The notes beneath the pieces are model-generated. The model had not been told where the DNA came from, did not search any database, and worked only from the letters and a program-made list of their open reading frames with translations. A stretch of DNA of 18,625 nucleotides. It comes from Bacillota bacterium (GTDB lineage Bacteria; Bacillota; Clostridia; Acetivibrionales; DSM-1351). Position 1 is the first letter of the stretch, and every line of letters starts with the position of its first letter. The DNA lies in NCBI GenBank assembly GCA_023398105.1, contig JAEWST010000084.1, positions 1 through 18,625 on the forward strand, in the 5' to 3' direction. A program made the translations under genes and the position numbers. This document shows positions 6,961 to 14,999 of the stretch, piece after piece.

Positions 6961-9072
6961 ATGAAGGTATCAAAAATATCTCATAAGATTATTGTTGTTA
7001 TGGTAATAACAGCAATTTTCATGGTAACACAGATTTCTGCTGTATTGTCAGGAAGTATAGATTTTTCTGAGCCAGAGTTTGACTTTGATAAAATCGTTTT
7101 TACCAAGCATCAGCCATATTCAGGTGTTGAAAACCATATGGTTGACGGAAACTTTGGATTTACAGCGGTAAAAGGAGGTGGTTTATATATACTGAATAAT
7201 GCTTTTTCAGGTAATCCGACAGTTACTGATGTTTTGCAGAATTCTGTCTGCAAAAACGGACGTTACGCAGGGAAAAAGCTTACAGGAGGAGCCTTCTATT
7301 CCTTTGATTTGAGCTACGATGCTAAACAGATTGTATTTGCCTATACAGATGCAAAAAATTCATACGGTGTTTGGAATGAAAACACTACCTACCATATTTT
7401 CAAGGTGAATGTGGACGGGACAAATCTTACACAGTTAACTGACGGAAGTGTAAATGATTTTGATCCTCGCTGGCTTCCCGATGGAAGGATTGTTTTCATT
7501 TCAGAAAGAAGAGGAGGATATGGACGTTGTCATCAGCGTACAGTTCCCACCTTTAATCTCCATACAATGAATGCCGACGGCAGCGATATAAGATGTATAA
7601 GTTTTCACGAAACAAATGAATGGAGCCCATGTGTGGATAATAACGGTATGATTGCGTATACTCGTTGGGACTATGTGGACAGAGGTGCCACTCATCCTCA
7701 TTCTGCATGGATAACCACTCCAGATGGTCTTGATGCGAGAGCTATTACATTAAATTACCCAAACTCGGGCGATGAATGGTGGAAAAATGTCCCTATGATG
7801 CAGAATTCATTAAGGGCAATACCAAATTCCAATAAATATGTTGCAACAGCTGCTCCGCATCATGCTCAAAACTATGGGCCGCTTATAATTATTGATCCCG
7901 ATGTTGAGGATGATGACAACCTTTCTACCATTACAAAAATTACACCGGATGTAAAGTATCCAGAAACCGAAACAGGTACCACAACCGATCAGAAATACGG
8001 AACGGCATATCCGTTGAGTGAAGATTATTTTCTGTGTATCTATGATCCCAATGCCAACAGTAATGGTGCAAACAAACGTTATGGCATATATGCAATAGAT
8101 ACAAAAGGAAACAAGTCCTTGCTATATAATGATCCAAATATCTCTTGCTACAGTCCTATACCGCTCCGTCCCCGTACTGTGCCCAATAGCATTCCAGGCA
8201 CGGCAATACCAACTGGACAAGCTCCAGAGGGAGTTGTAGCTGTGATGAATATTTATGATACCCTACTCCCTTTCCCTTCAGGGACAAAGATTAAAGAACT
8301 TCGTATATGGCAGGTCTACCCAAAAACTACAGTCCTAGCCAATGACCCTATAGTAAGCTATGAAGGAACTGAAAGTATATGGGCAGGAAGAAATACACGT
8401 GGACTTCTTGGTAGCGTACCAGTTGAAGAAGATGGAAGTGCATCGTTCTATTTAGAGGCTGGAAAACCTGTTTTCTTCCAAGCTATTGATCAAGATGGAA
8501 CTGCCGTTCAAACAATGAGATCCGACACCTACCTTGTTCCAGGACAAACACGCTTATTATGTCAGGGATGCCATGAACCTGCCCGCAAAGCAGCGGCAAA
8601 TCCTGAAAGTGTACCGCTTGCACTAAGAAGGGAGCCATCAAAAATTACACCTGATCCATCACAAGGTTCAAGACCAATGAGTTTTCCAAGGCTTATTCAG
8701 CCTATTTTAGATAAAAAATGTATCTCGTGTCATAACGGTTCACAAAAACCTGACCTTAGAAAAGGAAATACAGATGCCCAAACAAAATGGTTTAGTTCAT
8801 ATAATAATCTGAAACCATATGTTGCACTATTTGATGTAATGTATCCGGGTGCTAACTGGGATCATGTTTACCCACGAACTGAACCTGGAAAGTTTGGTTC
8901 TAGGGCATCAAAGCTATATCAAAAGCTGAAGACGGGACACGGTAATCTTACCCAAAGTGAGCTTCACTCATTTATAATATGGATGGATTCAGGAATTGCA
9001 CCCTTCTTCGGAGACTATAAGAATATAGATGCCCAGTTAAGAGGAGAGCAGGTTGAACCATCTCTGGATTAA
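6961..9072 (+). CDS. Exported two-haem c-type protein of the hydrazine synthase alpha-like family
   Basis: The 703-residue product has an N-terminal signal (hydrophobic IIVVMVITAIFMVTQISA). Residues ~35-520 carry TolB/PD40-like propeller motifs (SFDLSYDAKQIVFAYTD, DPRWLPDGRIVFISERRGGY, MNADGSDI, ETNEWSP.VD..GMI.YTRWDYVDR), the pattern I associate with the HZS_alpha family. Two haem c motifs follow: CQGCH (C534, C537, H538) after YLVPGQTRLL, and CISCH (C587, C590, H591) after FPRLIQPILDKK. Conserved RASKLY.KL..GH and a final IIWMDSGI segment complete the family profile. True hydrazine synthase is an anammox three-subunit enzyme; no beta/gamma partner is here, so hydrazine synthesis is not implied. 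Homologues occur widely in Planctomycetes-type genomes, mostly uncharacterised. The ribosome binding site is AGGAGGGGG. It is cotranscribed with ccmF, and the next gene follows after a short gap. Confidence 0.8.
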   Translation: MKVSKISHKIIVVMVITAIFMVTQISAVLSGSIDFSEPEFDFDKIVFTKHQPYSGVENHMVDGNFGFTAVKGGGLYILNNAFSGNPTVTDVLQNSVCKNGRYAGKKLTGGAFYSFDLSYDAKQIVFAYTDAKNSYGVWNENTTYHIFKVNVDGTNLTQLTDGSVNDFDPRWLPDGRIVFISERRGGYGRCHQRTVPTFNLHTMNADGSDIRCISFHETNEWSPCVDNNGMIAYTRWDYVDRGATHPHSAWITTPDGLDARAITLNYPNSGDEWWKNVPMMQNSLRAIPNSNKYVATAAPHHAQNYGPLIIIDPDVEDDDNLSTITKITPDVKYPETETGTTTDQKYGTAYPLSEDYFLCIYDPNANSNGANKRYGIYAIDTKGNKSLLYNDPNISCYSPIPLRPRTVPNSIPGTAIPTGQAPEGVVAVMNIYDTLLPFPSGTKIKELRIWQVYPKTTVLANDPIVSYEGTESIWAGRNTRGLLGSVPVEEDGSASFYLEAGKPVFFQAIDQDGTAVQTMRSDTYLVPGQTRLLCQGCHEPARKAAANPESVPLALRREPSKITPDPSQGSRPMSFPRLIQPILDKKCISCHNGSQKPDLRKGNTDAQTKWFSSYNNLKPYVALFDVMYPGANWDHVYPRTEPGKFGSRASKLYQKLKTGHGNLTQSELHSFIIWMDSGIAPFFGDYKNIDAQLRGEQVEPSLD

Positions 9073-9113
9073 ATTCATTGGTTTAAATAAAAATGGAAGG
9101 GAGTGTAAAAAAA

Positions 9114-11762
9114 ATGAATCGGTTTAAAAACAACGCAAGTTGGCAATCCAACATTTCTTATACTAATAAAAAATTAATTCCCATGATTCTTTGCATAGCA
9201 ATAGCTATTACTATATTAAGTTTCCTTTTCCCAGAAAGTAATATTGGTTATTCAGCTGACAATACATATTTTTCACCTTTTGACACTGTATATTCTCCCG
9301 ATGGCAGTATGATAGCTGTATCAGATTCAACAAAAGCACAGATGGAAATATTGAATGCGTCAAATGGAGAAATAAAAAAGATTATACAATTGGATGGACA
9401 GCCAAAGGCTGTTGCGTGGAACGGTAATGAAAATCTCTATGTTTGTGAGTACGGAGCAGGAACTGTTGCCGAAGTAAATCCTGTTTCAGGACAAGTAACA
9501 AGAAGATTTACAACAGGGTCAAAGCCTCTAGGACTAGCTGTAGTAGAGAGTAAACTTGTTGTATCTGATTATGGCTTAAATAAAATATCGGTTGTTGATT
9601 TATCATCTGGTAATGTTGATAAAGATATAACAGTAAAAAACTATCCATACTTGATGGACGGGACTGTTGATGGTAAATATGCAATAGTTGGACATGCATT
9701 GCCATCAGGAAATGCCTTCGAAGCCAAGTATGCTGCATCAGTTAGTTTTATTGACATGAATACCTATAATGAAGTTGCAAATATAGGACTTCCACAGGGT
9801 TCTTCAAATGTTAGGGGAATAAAATGTTCACCTGACGGAAAGTGGGCGTATGTTCTTCACACTTTTGGAAAAACTTCGCTTCCCACTACCCAAATAACAA
9901 GAGGGTGGGTAATGACAAATGCAGTTACTATAATTGATATTGCCAATCAAAGTATTTATACAACATTTTTACTGGACAGAACTATGGAAGGAGCAGCAGA
10001 TCCATGGGGACTAGCAATATCTTCTGACAGTAAAACTATGTGGGTAAGTGTATCAGGAACTCATCAAGTGCTGAAAATTGATTTGAATGGTCTTCATCAG
10101 CTATTAGAAGGCAATTTGGACGGTGGTGACAGCTCGCAAATCAATTCCAATACTTATTATAAGATAGTAAACAGAAATAGCGGAAAAGCACTTGACGTAC
10201 CAGGTGGAAATACAGCAAATAACACACAATTAGTGCAATGGAATGATGTAGGCAATAATAACCAGCAGTATAAATTAGTGGCTGATGCTGATGGTTATTA
10301 CACCATTATTAACAGGGCAACAAACAAAGCATTGGACAATGCAGGTGCTACTACCGATAATTCAGCTGTTGTTGAATGGGATGTAACTTCATCTGATAAT
10401 CAAAAGTGGAAGATAATTGATACAGGTGATGGATATAGCAAACTTCAAGTAAAATCCAGCAAGAAATATCTGGACGTTAGTAATGCTTCTCTTAATAATG
10501 ATGCGGGTATAGTGTCAAACAGCAGTAGCACAAGCTTGAGCCAGCAATGGAAAGTATCAAAAGCTGGGACATCAGATTCAAGCAATTATTCATTATTATA
10601 TCGTTCAAAATCAGGTTTTGACAAACCATATTCAGATATATGGTTACAAATCAAAGCTAATCCTGCAAAAAAAAGTGATCTAAAATACGATCTAGGAGCC
10701 TTATGGGGAGCAGGTCTTTTAAAACAGATAGAGTTACCTGGTCAGGGACCTAGGGGTATATCATTATCTCCAGATGGTAAAACTGTTGCTGTAGGTGCAT
10801 ATTTTGCAGGAGAAGTATATTTTATAGATACAGCGGGAAATACATTAAAAAGTACAGCAAAGCTTGGTATTCAACCTGAAGAAAGCCAAGTAAGAAGAGG
10901 AGAACGTATCTTCTATGATGGTTCAACTACTACACAAAAATGGCTGAGCTGTGCTTCCTGTCATCCTGAAGGCAGAGCTGATGGTCTTAATTGGGATATG
11001 CCAAATGATGGTATCGGCAATACTAAGAATACAAAATCAATGTTGTATGTTTTTGACACGCCTCCTGCCATGTGGCGAGGCATAAGGGATGATGCACATG
11101 TTGGAATAAAAGCTGGTTTCAAGTACATAAAATTTAAAGAACCAACTCAACAGGAGCTTGATGATGTTACTGCTTATGTCAAAAGCCTGTCATCAGAACC
11201 TAATCCACATTCAAACGAGGATGGCACAATGACAGCAGCAGCTACTGCTGGAAAAGCTATTTTTGAAAGCAGTGAGACAAAATGTTCCTACTGCCATTCA
11301 GGACCTTTATATACCGATTTGAAAGCTCATGATGTAGGTACTAAAGACATTCTTGATTCTGATGGATTGTATTATACACCGCTACTTAAGGAAATGTGGA
11401 GAACTGCTCCATATCTGCATGATGGTTCTGCCGCAACACTCCGTGATGTACTGACAACGAAGAATGTCGGTGACAAACATGGAAAAACCTCGCAGCTTAC
11501 TGATGAGCAAATTACTCAATTGGAAGCCTACATGCTTGAGATAGATAGTAAACCTGCTCAAACATTAGATAAATGTGATATAAATGGAGATGGCGAGTTT
11601 AATGCAATTGATTTTGCCTTTCTGAAAAAGTACTTGATGGGAGAGGCTAATTTAAATGATGAACAGCTTAACGCAGCTGACGTTGATGGTAATGGAGAAA
11701 TCAATGCAATTGACTTTGCTATTATGAAACAAGTAATACTTGGAGTTAAATCGGGTTTTTAA
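9114..11762 (+). CDS. Cellulosomal di-haem cytochrome: split beta-propeller + ricin lectin + MauG-like domains + dockerin
   Basis: The product has 882 residues. A membrane/signal segment lies at ~22-42 (LIPMILCIAIAITILSF). YVTN-type propeller blades follow to ~340. A ricin-type trefoil lectin (~346-485) has three repeats closing in NQQYKL, NQKWKI and QQWKV. One more propeller blade follows (GPRGISLSPDGKTVAVGAYF). The cytochrome part has CASCH (C613, C616, H617; in SCASCHPEGRADGLNWD) and CSYCH (C724, C727, H728), then TAPYLHDGS (H769), all typical of MauG/di-haem peroxidase-related proteins. Residues ~820-877 form a type I dockerin: DINGDGEFNAIDFAFLKKYL and DVDGNGEINAIDFAIMKQVI, two calcium-binding loops. 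I chose ATG 9114, 10 nt after GGAAGGGAG; ATG 9093 overlaps that site. I expect secretion, haem loading by CcmF and binding to a cohesin. The reaction is unknown. Confidence 0.88.
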   Translation: MNRFKNNASWQSNISYTNKKLIPMILCIAIAITILSFLFPESNIGYSADNTYFSPFDTVYSPDGSMIAVSDSTKAQMEILNASNGEIKKIIQLDGQPKAVAWNGNENLYVCEYGAGTVAEVNPVSGQVTRRFTTGSKPLGLAVVESKLVVSDYGLNKISVVDLSSGNVDKDITVKNYPYLMDGTVDGKYAIVGHALPSGNAFEAKYAASVSFIDMNTYNEVANIGLPQGSSNVRGIKCSPDGKWAYVLHTFGKTSLPTTQITRGWVMTNAVTIIDIANQSIYTTFLLDRTMEGAADPWGLAISSDSKTMWVSVSGTHQVLKIDLNGLHQLLEGNLDGGDSSQINSNTYYKIVNRNSGKALDVPGGNTANNTQLVQWNDVGNNNQQYKLVADADGYYTIINRATNKALDNAGATTDNSAVVEWDVTSSDNQKWKIIDTGDGYSKLQVKSSKKYLDVSNASLNNDAGIVSNSSSTSLSQQWKVSKAGTSDSSNYSLLYRSKSGFDKPYSDIWLQIKANPAKKSDLKYDLGALWGAGLLKQIELPGQGPRGISLSPDGKTVAVGAYFAGEVYFIDTAGNTLKSTAKLGIQPEESQVRRGERIFYDGSTTTQKWLSCASCHPEGRADGLNWDMPNDGIGNTKNTKSMLYVFDTPPAMWRGIRDDAHVGIKAGFKYIKFKEPTQQELDDVTAYVKSLSSEPNPHSNEDGTMTAAATAGKAIFESSETKCSYCHSGPLYTDLKAHDVGTKDILDSDGLYYTPLLKEMWRTAPYLHDGSAATLRDVLTTKNVGDKHGKTSQLTDEQITQLEAYMLEIDSKPAQTLDKCDINGDGEFNAIDFAFLKKYLMGEANLNDEQLNAADVDGNGEINAIDFAIMKQVILGVKSGF

Positions 11763-11767
11763 TTAAT

Positions 11768-11864
11768 CAAGTCAGAGCTTGGTTTTGAGATGGAATGGTA
11801 TGATGAACGGTTCTGTCAGAGTGAAGAATACAAAATTATTGATTTGTATGTACCTATTTCATAA
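11768..11864 (+). pseudogene. 3' fragment of a GyrI-like gene
   Basis: Starting 5 nt after the dockerin gene stop, the sequence encodes the last ~31 residues of a GyrI-like protein (KSELGFEMEWYDERFCQSEE, then YKIIDLYVPIS and stop). It is almost identical in protein to the end of the pseudogene at 4147-4551, with synonymous changes such as ATC/ATT and CCA/CCT. No start or 5' part is present. It looks like the stump left to the right of an inserted segment. Confidence 0.75.
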
Positions 11865-11923
11865 AACAGGAACTTGAGAAAGCCAATAATGTTCCTGCTA
11901 ACAAAGTTGCATACTAAATAAGA

Positions 11924-11981
11924 GGTGTGTACCAGATTTACTCAAATAATAACAATTGAGTCTGATATACACCTTTATTTT
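11924..11981 (+). terminator. Rho-independent terminator ending the cytochrome operon
   Basis: GGTGTGTACCAGA..ACTCAA pairs with TTGAGTCTGATATACACC with G-U wobbles around an A/T-rich loop, followed by TTTATTTT. It is carried by repeat B and should end transcripts from the dockerin gene. Confidence 0.75.
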
Positions 11982-12002
11982 GATATAATAATAAATTCGA
12001 AC

Positions 12003-12032
12003 TTCACAATTGTAGTAAACATGTATTAAAAT
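12003..12032 (+). promoter_or_regulatory. Possible promoter of the flavodoxin-like gene
   Basis: TTCACA (12003-12008), an 18-nt spacer and TAAAAT (12027-12032) lie ~40 nt upstream of the start and after the operon terminator. A weak match. Confidence 0.3.
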
Positions 12033-12071
12033 AGAAGTGAATTAAAAAGAGGGAAATGAGGAGATACATAC

Positions 12072-12554
12072 ATGAACAATACACTGATTGCTTATTATTC
12101 ACTTTTTCAAAATACGAAGAATTTAGCATTAGAAATAGCAAAACTGACTGATGGTACTATAAGAGAATTGATTCCTGATACGAATTACTCCTTTGACTAT
12201 AATACGGCCGCTAAAGAAGTAAGGAATCAGATTTCACGAGGATTTTGCCCTAAACTAATATCTGGAAATGAGTCAATAGATGATTACCAAGTAATATTTA
12301 TAGGGACACCTAACTGGTTTAAAACATTAGCTCCGCCAGTTATGAGCTTTCTTAAGCAACATGATTTTTCGGGAAAAACGGTAATTCCCTTTTGTACTCA
12401 TGGGGGCGGTGGGTTTTGCCAAATTGAAAATGATATAGCTAAAGAATGCTCAAAATCCATAATTCTACCTGGCATTGCTATAAACGGTTCATCTACATCG
12501 GAAGAGGTTACAAATTGGCTTGAGGCTATTGGTATGAATTATAATAAGTTCTGA
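12072..12554 (+). CDS. Flavodoxin-family protein
   Basis: The 160-residue protein begins NNTLIAYYSLFQNTKNLALE, the first strand and phosphate-loop region of flavodoxins. It continues with VIFIGTPNWFKTLAPPVMSF (the strand and loop that contact the FMN ring) and FCTHGGGGFCQ (a second FMN loop typical of the flavodoxin_4 type). The length is normal for a long-chain flavodoxin. It should bind FMN and act as a cytoplasmic electron carrier or quinone/nitro reductase-like protein; it has no export signal. GAGGAG precedes ATG 12072 by 8 nt. Transcription is probably separate from the cytochrome operon because a terminator intervenes, so a direct link to the cytochromes is only positional. Confidence 0.8.
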   Translation: MNNTLIAYYSLFQNTKNLALEIAKLTDGTIRELIPDTNYSFDYNTAAKEVRNQISRGFCPKLISGNESIDDYQVIFIGTPNWFKTLAPPVMSFLKQHDFSGKTVIPFCTHGGGGFCQIENDIAKECSKSIILPGIAINGSSTSEEVTNWLEAIGMNYNKF

Positions 12555-12570
12555 TTTATCAGGAACTCAA

Positions 12571-12755
12571 ATGGAAGGAAACTATCAAGAAATAGAGGGG
12601 TTCAGCCATTGCAAGAGAGATATTGGTAAGGGTGGGTTATGAACCTGCTAAAGCGGAAAAGAGTTCACTATATAATTGAAAACCATCATTCTCCTTCAAA
12701 GGCTTACAATATTGACTTTCAAATCCAGTGGGAAGCAGATTTACTGGCTATTTTT
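12571..12755 (+). pseudogene. HD-domain phosphohydrolase relic with two frameshifts
   Basis: Three frames must be joined: MEGNYQEIEG (12571-12600), then SAIAREILVRVGYEPAKAEK, then RVHYIIENHHSPSKAYNIDF and QIQWEADLLA. The composite matches the pattern of small HD-superfamily proteins (EIEGP.IAREIL..., then HH..., then DFQI..EAD). The first ~half of the domain and the C-terminus are lost. A 74-codon ORF starting at 12639 is only the third piece of this relic. The remaining 12756-12939 shows no gene. Confidence 0.6.
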
Positions 12756-12939
12756 ATTAATTTGTTACAATATTTTCTGAATTGTAGTAAAATAGTATGT
12801 GATGTTATAAACAAACATATTTCTTCACACATAATTCATCATAGTCTTACAGCTAAATGTTAGCGTGGAGGGTAGTACGTTTAGAAAATATGATTTATTC
12901 ATTTTAAAAGAGAGCCTAAATTAAGATAATATAGTAATT

Positions 12940-12995
12940 CAACTTTTGAAGTTGATAATTCTACCCCACTGATAGAATTTTATGTGGGAAAGTTG
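12940..12995 (+). promoter_or_regulatory. Structured 5' leader element, possible pseudoknot, upstream of the MBL gene
   Basis: AATTCTA (12957-12963) pairs with TAGAATT (12973-12979). Its loop contains CCCCAC, which can pair with GTGGG (12984-12988) just downstream, an H-type pseudoknot layout. CAACTTT (12940-12946) can pair either with the adjacent AAGTTG (12949-12954) or with AAAGTTG (12989-12995), so alternative folds are possible. The ribosome binding site GGAGG is at 13016-13020. I cannot match it to a known riboswitch class. Confidence 0.4.
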
Positions 12996-13026
12996 AAATG
13001 GTAATACGATTCTTTGGAGGAACACT

Positions 13027-13890
13027 GTGAGTAAAATAAAAATTATAACCACATTTTTGATAATTTCTACACTACTGTCTGCGGTAATTATATTCTTCTA
13101 CAATACTAAACTTCTTGGCAATAATCAAACAGATAACTTGGTGGAAGCACAGAGCAAAGAAGCTGTCAGTGATAATTTTTCAGCAAGTCAATTAGAAGCA
13201 ACTGTCAATGATGTTCCGCAGGCAAAGAAACCAGAGAATTTTACTGAAGGTGTTTGGATAAAAAAATATCCTGAGAATTATGCGTGTTTTAAGTTTGAAA
13301 CGCCAGAAGGTATAAAAATTGTTGCTGACCCATACATGATGAATGAGCTTGTCCAACCTGATATAGTTACAGAAAGCCATCAACATGCAGATCATGTAGA
13401 TATTTCAAAACTGCAAGGTACATATAAATTAATCAAAGAAACAGGCTCCTATAGTGAAAAGGGTGTTAAAATAACAGGGCATCAAGGAAAACACAATAAA
13501 GGTGAAATGTCAGAACCCAATATTATATTTGTGTACGAAATTAACGATGTGAAAATTGCACATTTCGGTTCACAGGGAGAATTGCCTAGTGATGAAACGT
13601 TGGAAGAAATAAAAAATGTAGATGTTTTACTCATACAAGCAAGTATAAAGCCTCAATTTGCCAATTCTAAGATGAACTTAGAAGAAACTAAATATATTAT
13701 TGATAAATTAAATCCCAAAATAGTAATTCCAGAACATGGCTCTGAAAACTTGGGAAAAGCTCTTGCCGCATACTTAGGCTTAAAGATAGAGTTTATTAAA
13801 AATGGTGAAGTAATAGTTACAAAAAGTGAGCTTGAGGCTGCTAAAAGCTTAAGAGTTCTTGACCTTGATATGGATGTTCCTAAAGATTAG
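13027..13890 (+). CDS. Membrane-anchored or secreted metallo-beta-lactamase-fold hydrolase
   Basis: The 287-residue protein starts at GTG 13027, preceded by GGAGG with a 6-nt spacer. Residues ~4-25 form a single hydrophobic anchor or uncleaved signal, followed by a polar linker to ~70. The MBL fold has the metal-binding motif H118-x-H120-x-D122-H123 (SHQHADHVD) after a VADPYM strand. VIPEHGS (H237) near the C-terminus fits the last metal ligand. The overall layout resembles UlaG-like MBL proteins (lactone hydrolase type). The substrate is unknown. The extracytoplasmic location is unusual for UlaG types. It lies 139 nt upstream of the esterase gene and may be cotranscribed with it. Confidence 0.7.
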   Translation: MSKIKIITTFLIISTLLSAVIIFFYNTKLLGNNQTDNLVEAQSKEAVSDNFSASQLEATVNDVPQAKKPENFTEGVWIKKYPENYACFKFETPEGIKIVADPYMMNELVQPDIVTESHQHADHVDISKLQGTYKLIKETGSYSEKGVKITGHQGKHNKGEMSEPNIIFVYEINDVKIAHFGSQGELPSDETLEEIKNVDVLLIQASIKPQFANSKMNLEETKYIIDKLNPKIVIPEHGSENLGKALAAYLGLKIEFIKNGEVIVTKSELEAAKSLRVLDLDMDVPKD

Positions 13891-14029
13891 AAAGGTTTAA
13901 TTGCATTTTGGGATGTGTCTGTGAAGCCTCTAATCGAGAACTGTGAATTTCTTTTACTAGCAATCTTCAACTGGAAAAGTTGGGTTGTTGAGTTGATAAA
14001 ATTAAAATATTTTAGGGGAGATGTAATTT

Positions 14030-14983
14030 ATGAAATCGAAAAGAAGCAGAATTTTTATTTTAGCTATGTTGGCTGTGCTGACAATAAGTGGATGTAGCTC
14101 ACAAAGCACGAATACTTCTTCAACACCATCGAAAGACTCGGCAGAATCAACAACAAAGGAATCAACCTCAGTAGAGTCAACGGTAGATCAGAAAATGGTG
14201 GACAGATATACAAAAATTACCGTATCAAGCAATGCGTTACAAAAGGATATGCGTGTAAATGTATACTTACCCAAGGAATATAATGAAAAGAATAAATATC
14301 CTGTACTATATTTAATTCATGGATATACTGGAACGGAAGATACGTGGTTCCCTGGTCTCCAGGTGGAAACAAAGGCAGATGAGCTTATTGAAAAAAATGA
14401 GCTTGAGCCATTAATTATTGTTGCTCCACAAATTGATAATAGCTATGGAATAAATTCTGAAGTTTTTTCTGTTGAGAAAGGTATTCCCTCATCGCATTTT
14501 ACTACAGGCATGTACGAAGATTATCTTTACAAGGATTTAATTCCTTACATTGATGCAAATTATAGCACAATTACTTCAAAAGAAGGACGCTATATCGGCG
14601 GATTGTCTATGGGCGGATGGGTGGCTTTGCATATGGCTATTGCTCATATAGACATGTTTAGTAAGGTGGGTGGACATAGCCCGGCTATATTTTTAGATGG
14701 ATACTCGGGAAGTGCAATGTCCTTTGTATATCCTACTGAAAAAATTAGAAATGAGAGAGATCCAATTCGCGTAGCCGAGACAAAAGATCTTACCAGCTTA
14801 AAAGTATATCTAGATTGTGGAGATAACGACAGTTACGAATTTTATGAGGGCTGTGAACAGCTGGACAAAATATTAAAGTCAAAAGGTGTAGACTCACAAT
14901 ATCATTTAAACACAGGTGCACATGATGGCGCGTATTGGGGAGCTAACATTGAAAACTATTTAAAGTTCTATGCTGGCAAATAA
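14030..14983 (+). CDS. Lipoprotein esterase (esterase D / feruloyl esterase-like alpha/beta hydrolase)
   Basis: The 317-residue protein has a lipoprotein signal (MKSKRSRIFILAMLAVLTIS, lipidated Cys22) and a Ser/Thr-rich linker to ~55. An alpha/beta-hydrolase of the putative-esterase family follows: NVYLPKEY, PVLYLIHGYTG (oxyanion region ~97), the nucleophile S193 in GGLSMGG, an acidic candidate at D265 in LDCGDND, and H298 in GAHDG. The length fits a single-domain acetyl-xylan/feruloyl-type esterase, plausible for trimming plant polysaccharides at the cell surface. The ribosome binding site AGGGGAG precedes ATG 14030. An overlapping frame at 13915-14097 is a shadow. The substrate cannot be told from sequence. 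Confidence 0.82.
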   Translation: MKSKRSRIFILAMLAVLTISGCSSQSTNTSSTPSKDSAESTTKESTSVESTVDQKMVDRYTKITVSSNALQKDMRVNVYLPKEYNEKNKYPVLYLIHGYTGTEDTWFPGLQVETKADELIEKNELEPLIIVAPQIDNSYGINSEVFSVEKGIPSSHFTTGMYEDYLYKDLIPYIDANYSTITSKEGRYIGGLSMGGWVALHMAIAHIDMFSKVGGHSPAIFLDGYSGSAMSFVYPTEKIRNERDPIRVAETKDLTSLKVYLDCGDNDSYEFYEGCEQLDKILKSKGVDSQYHLNTGAHDGAYWGANIENYLKFYAGK

Positions 14984-14999
14984 ATATTAGCTAAAGTGT

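Larger units (their letters stand above)
11768..11985 (+). repeat. Direct repeat B: GyrI-like gene tail plus terminator
   Basis: This is the second copy of the block at 4455-4671, in the same orientation, roughly 85-90% identical by eye with one small insertion. It supplies the terminator at the end of the cytochrome operon. The homology begins at TCAAGTCAG, essentially at the end of the dockerin coding region. Confidence 0.85.

Noticed and set aside
6961..9072. Hydrazine synthesis (anammox-type metabolism)
   Set aside because: Only an alpha-like protein is present, with no beta/gamma-like subunits and no other anammox genes. The family is broader than the anammox enzyme.
12639..12863. 74-codon ORF as a real gene
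   Set aside because: Its useful part is the third frame segment of a frameshifted HD-domain relic. It has no proper ribosome binding site and its C-terminal half is low-complexity.
12940..12995. preQ1 or other named riboswitch
   Set aside because: The pseudoknot-like layout is suggestive but the conserved bases of the classes I know are not evident.
13915..14097. 60-codon ORF overlapping the esterase start
   Set aside because: It covers the esterase ribosome binding site and signal peptide in another frame; the esterase frame has the clear lipobox and start.
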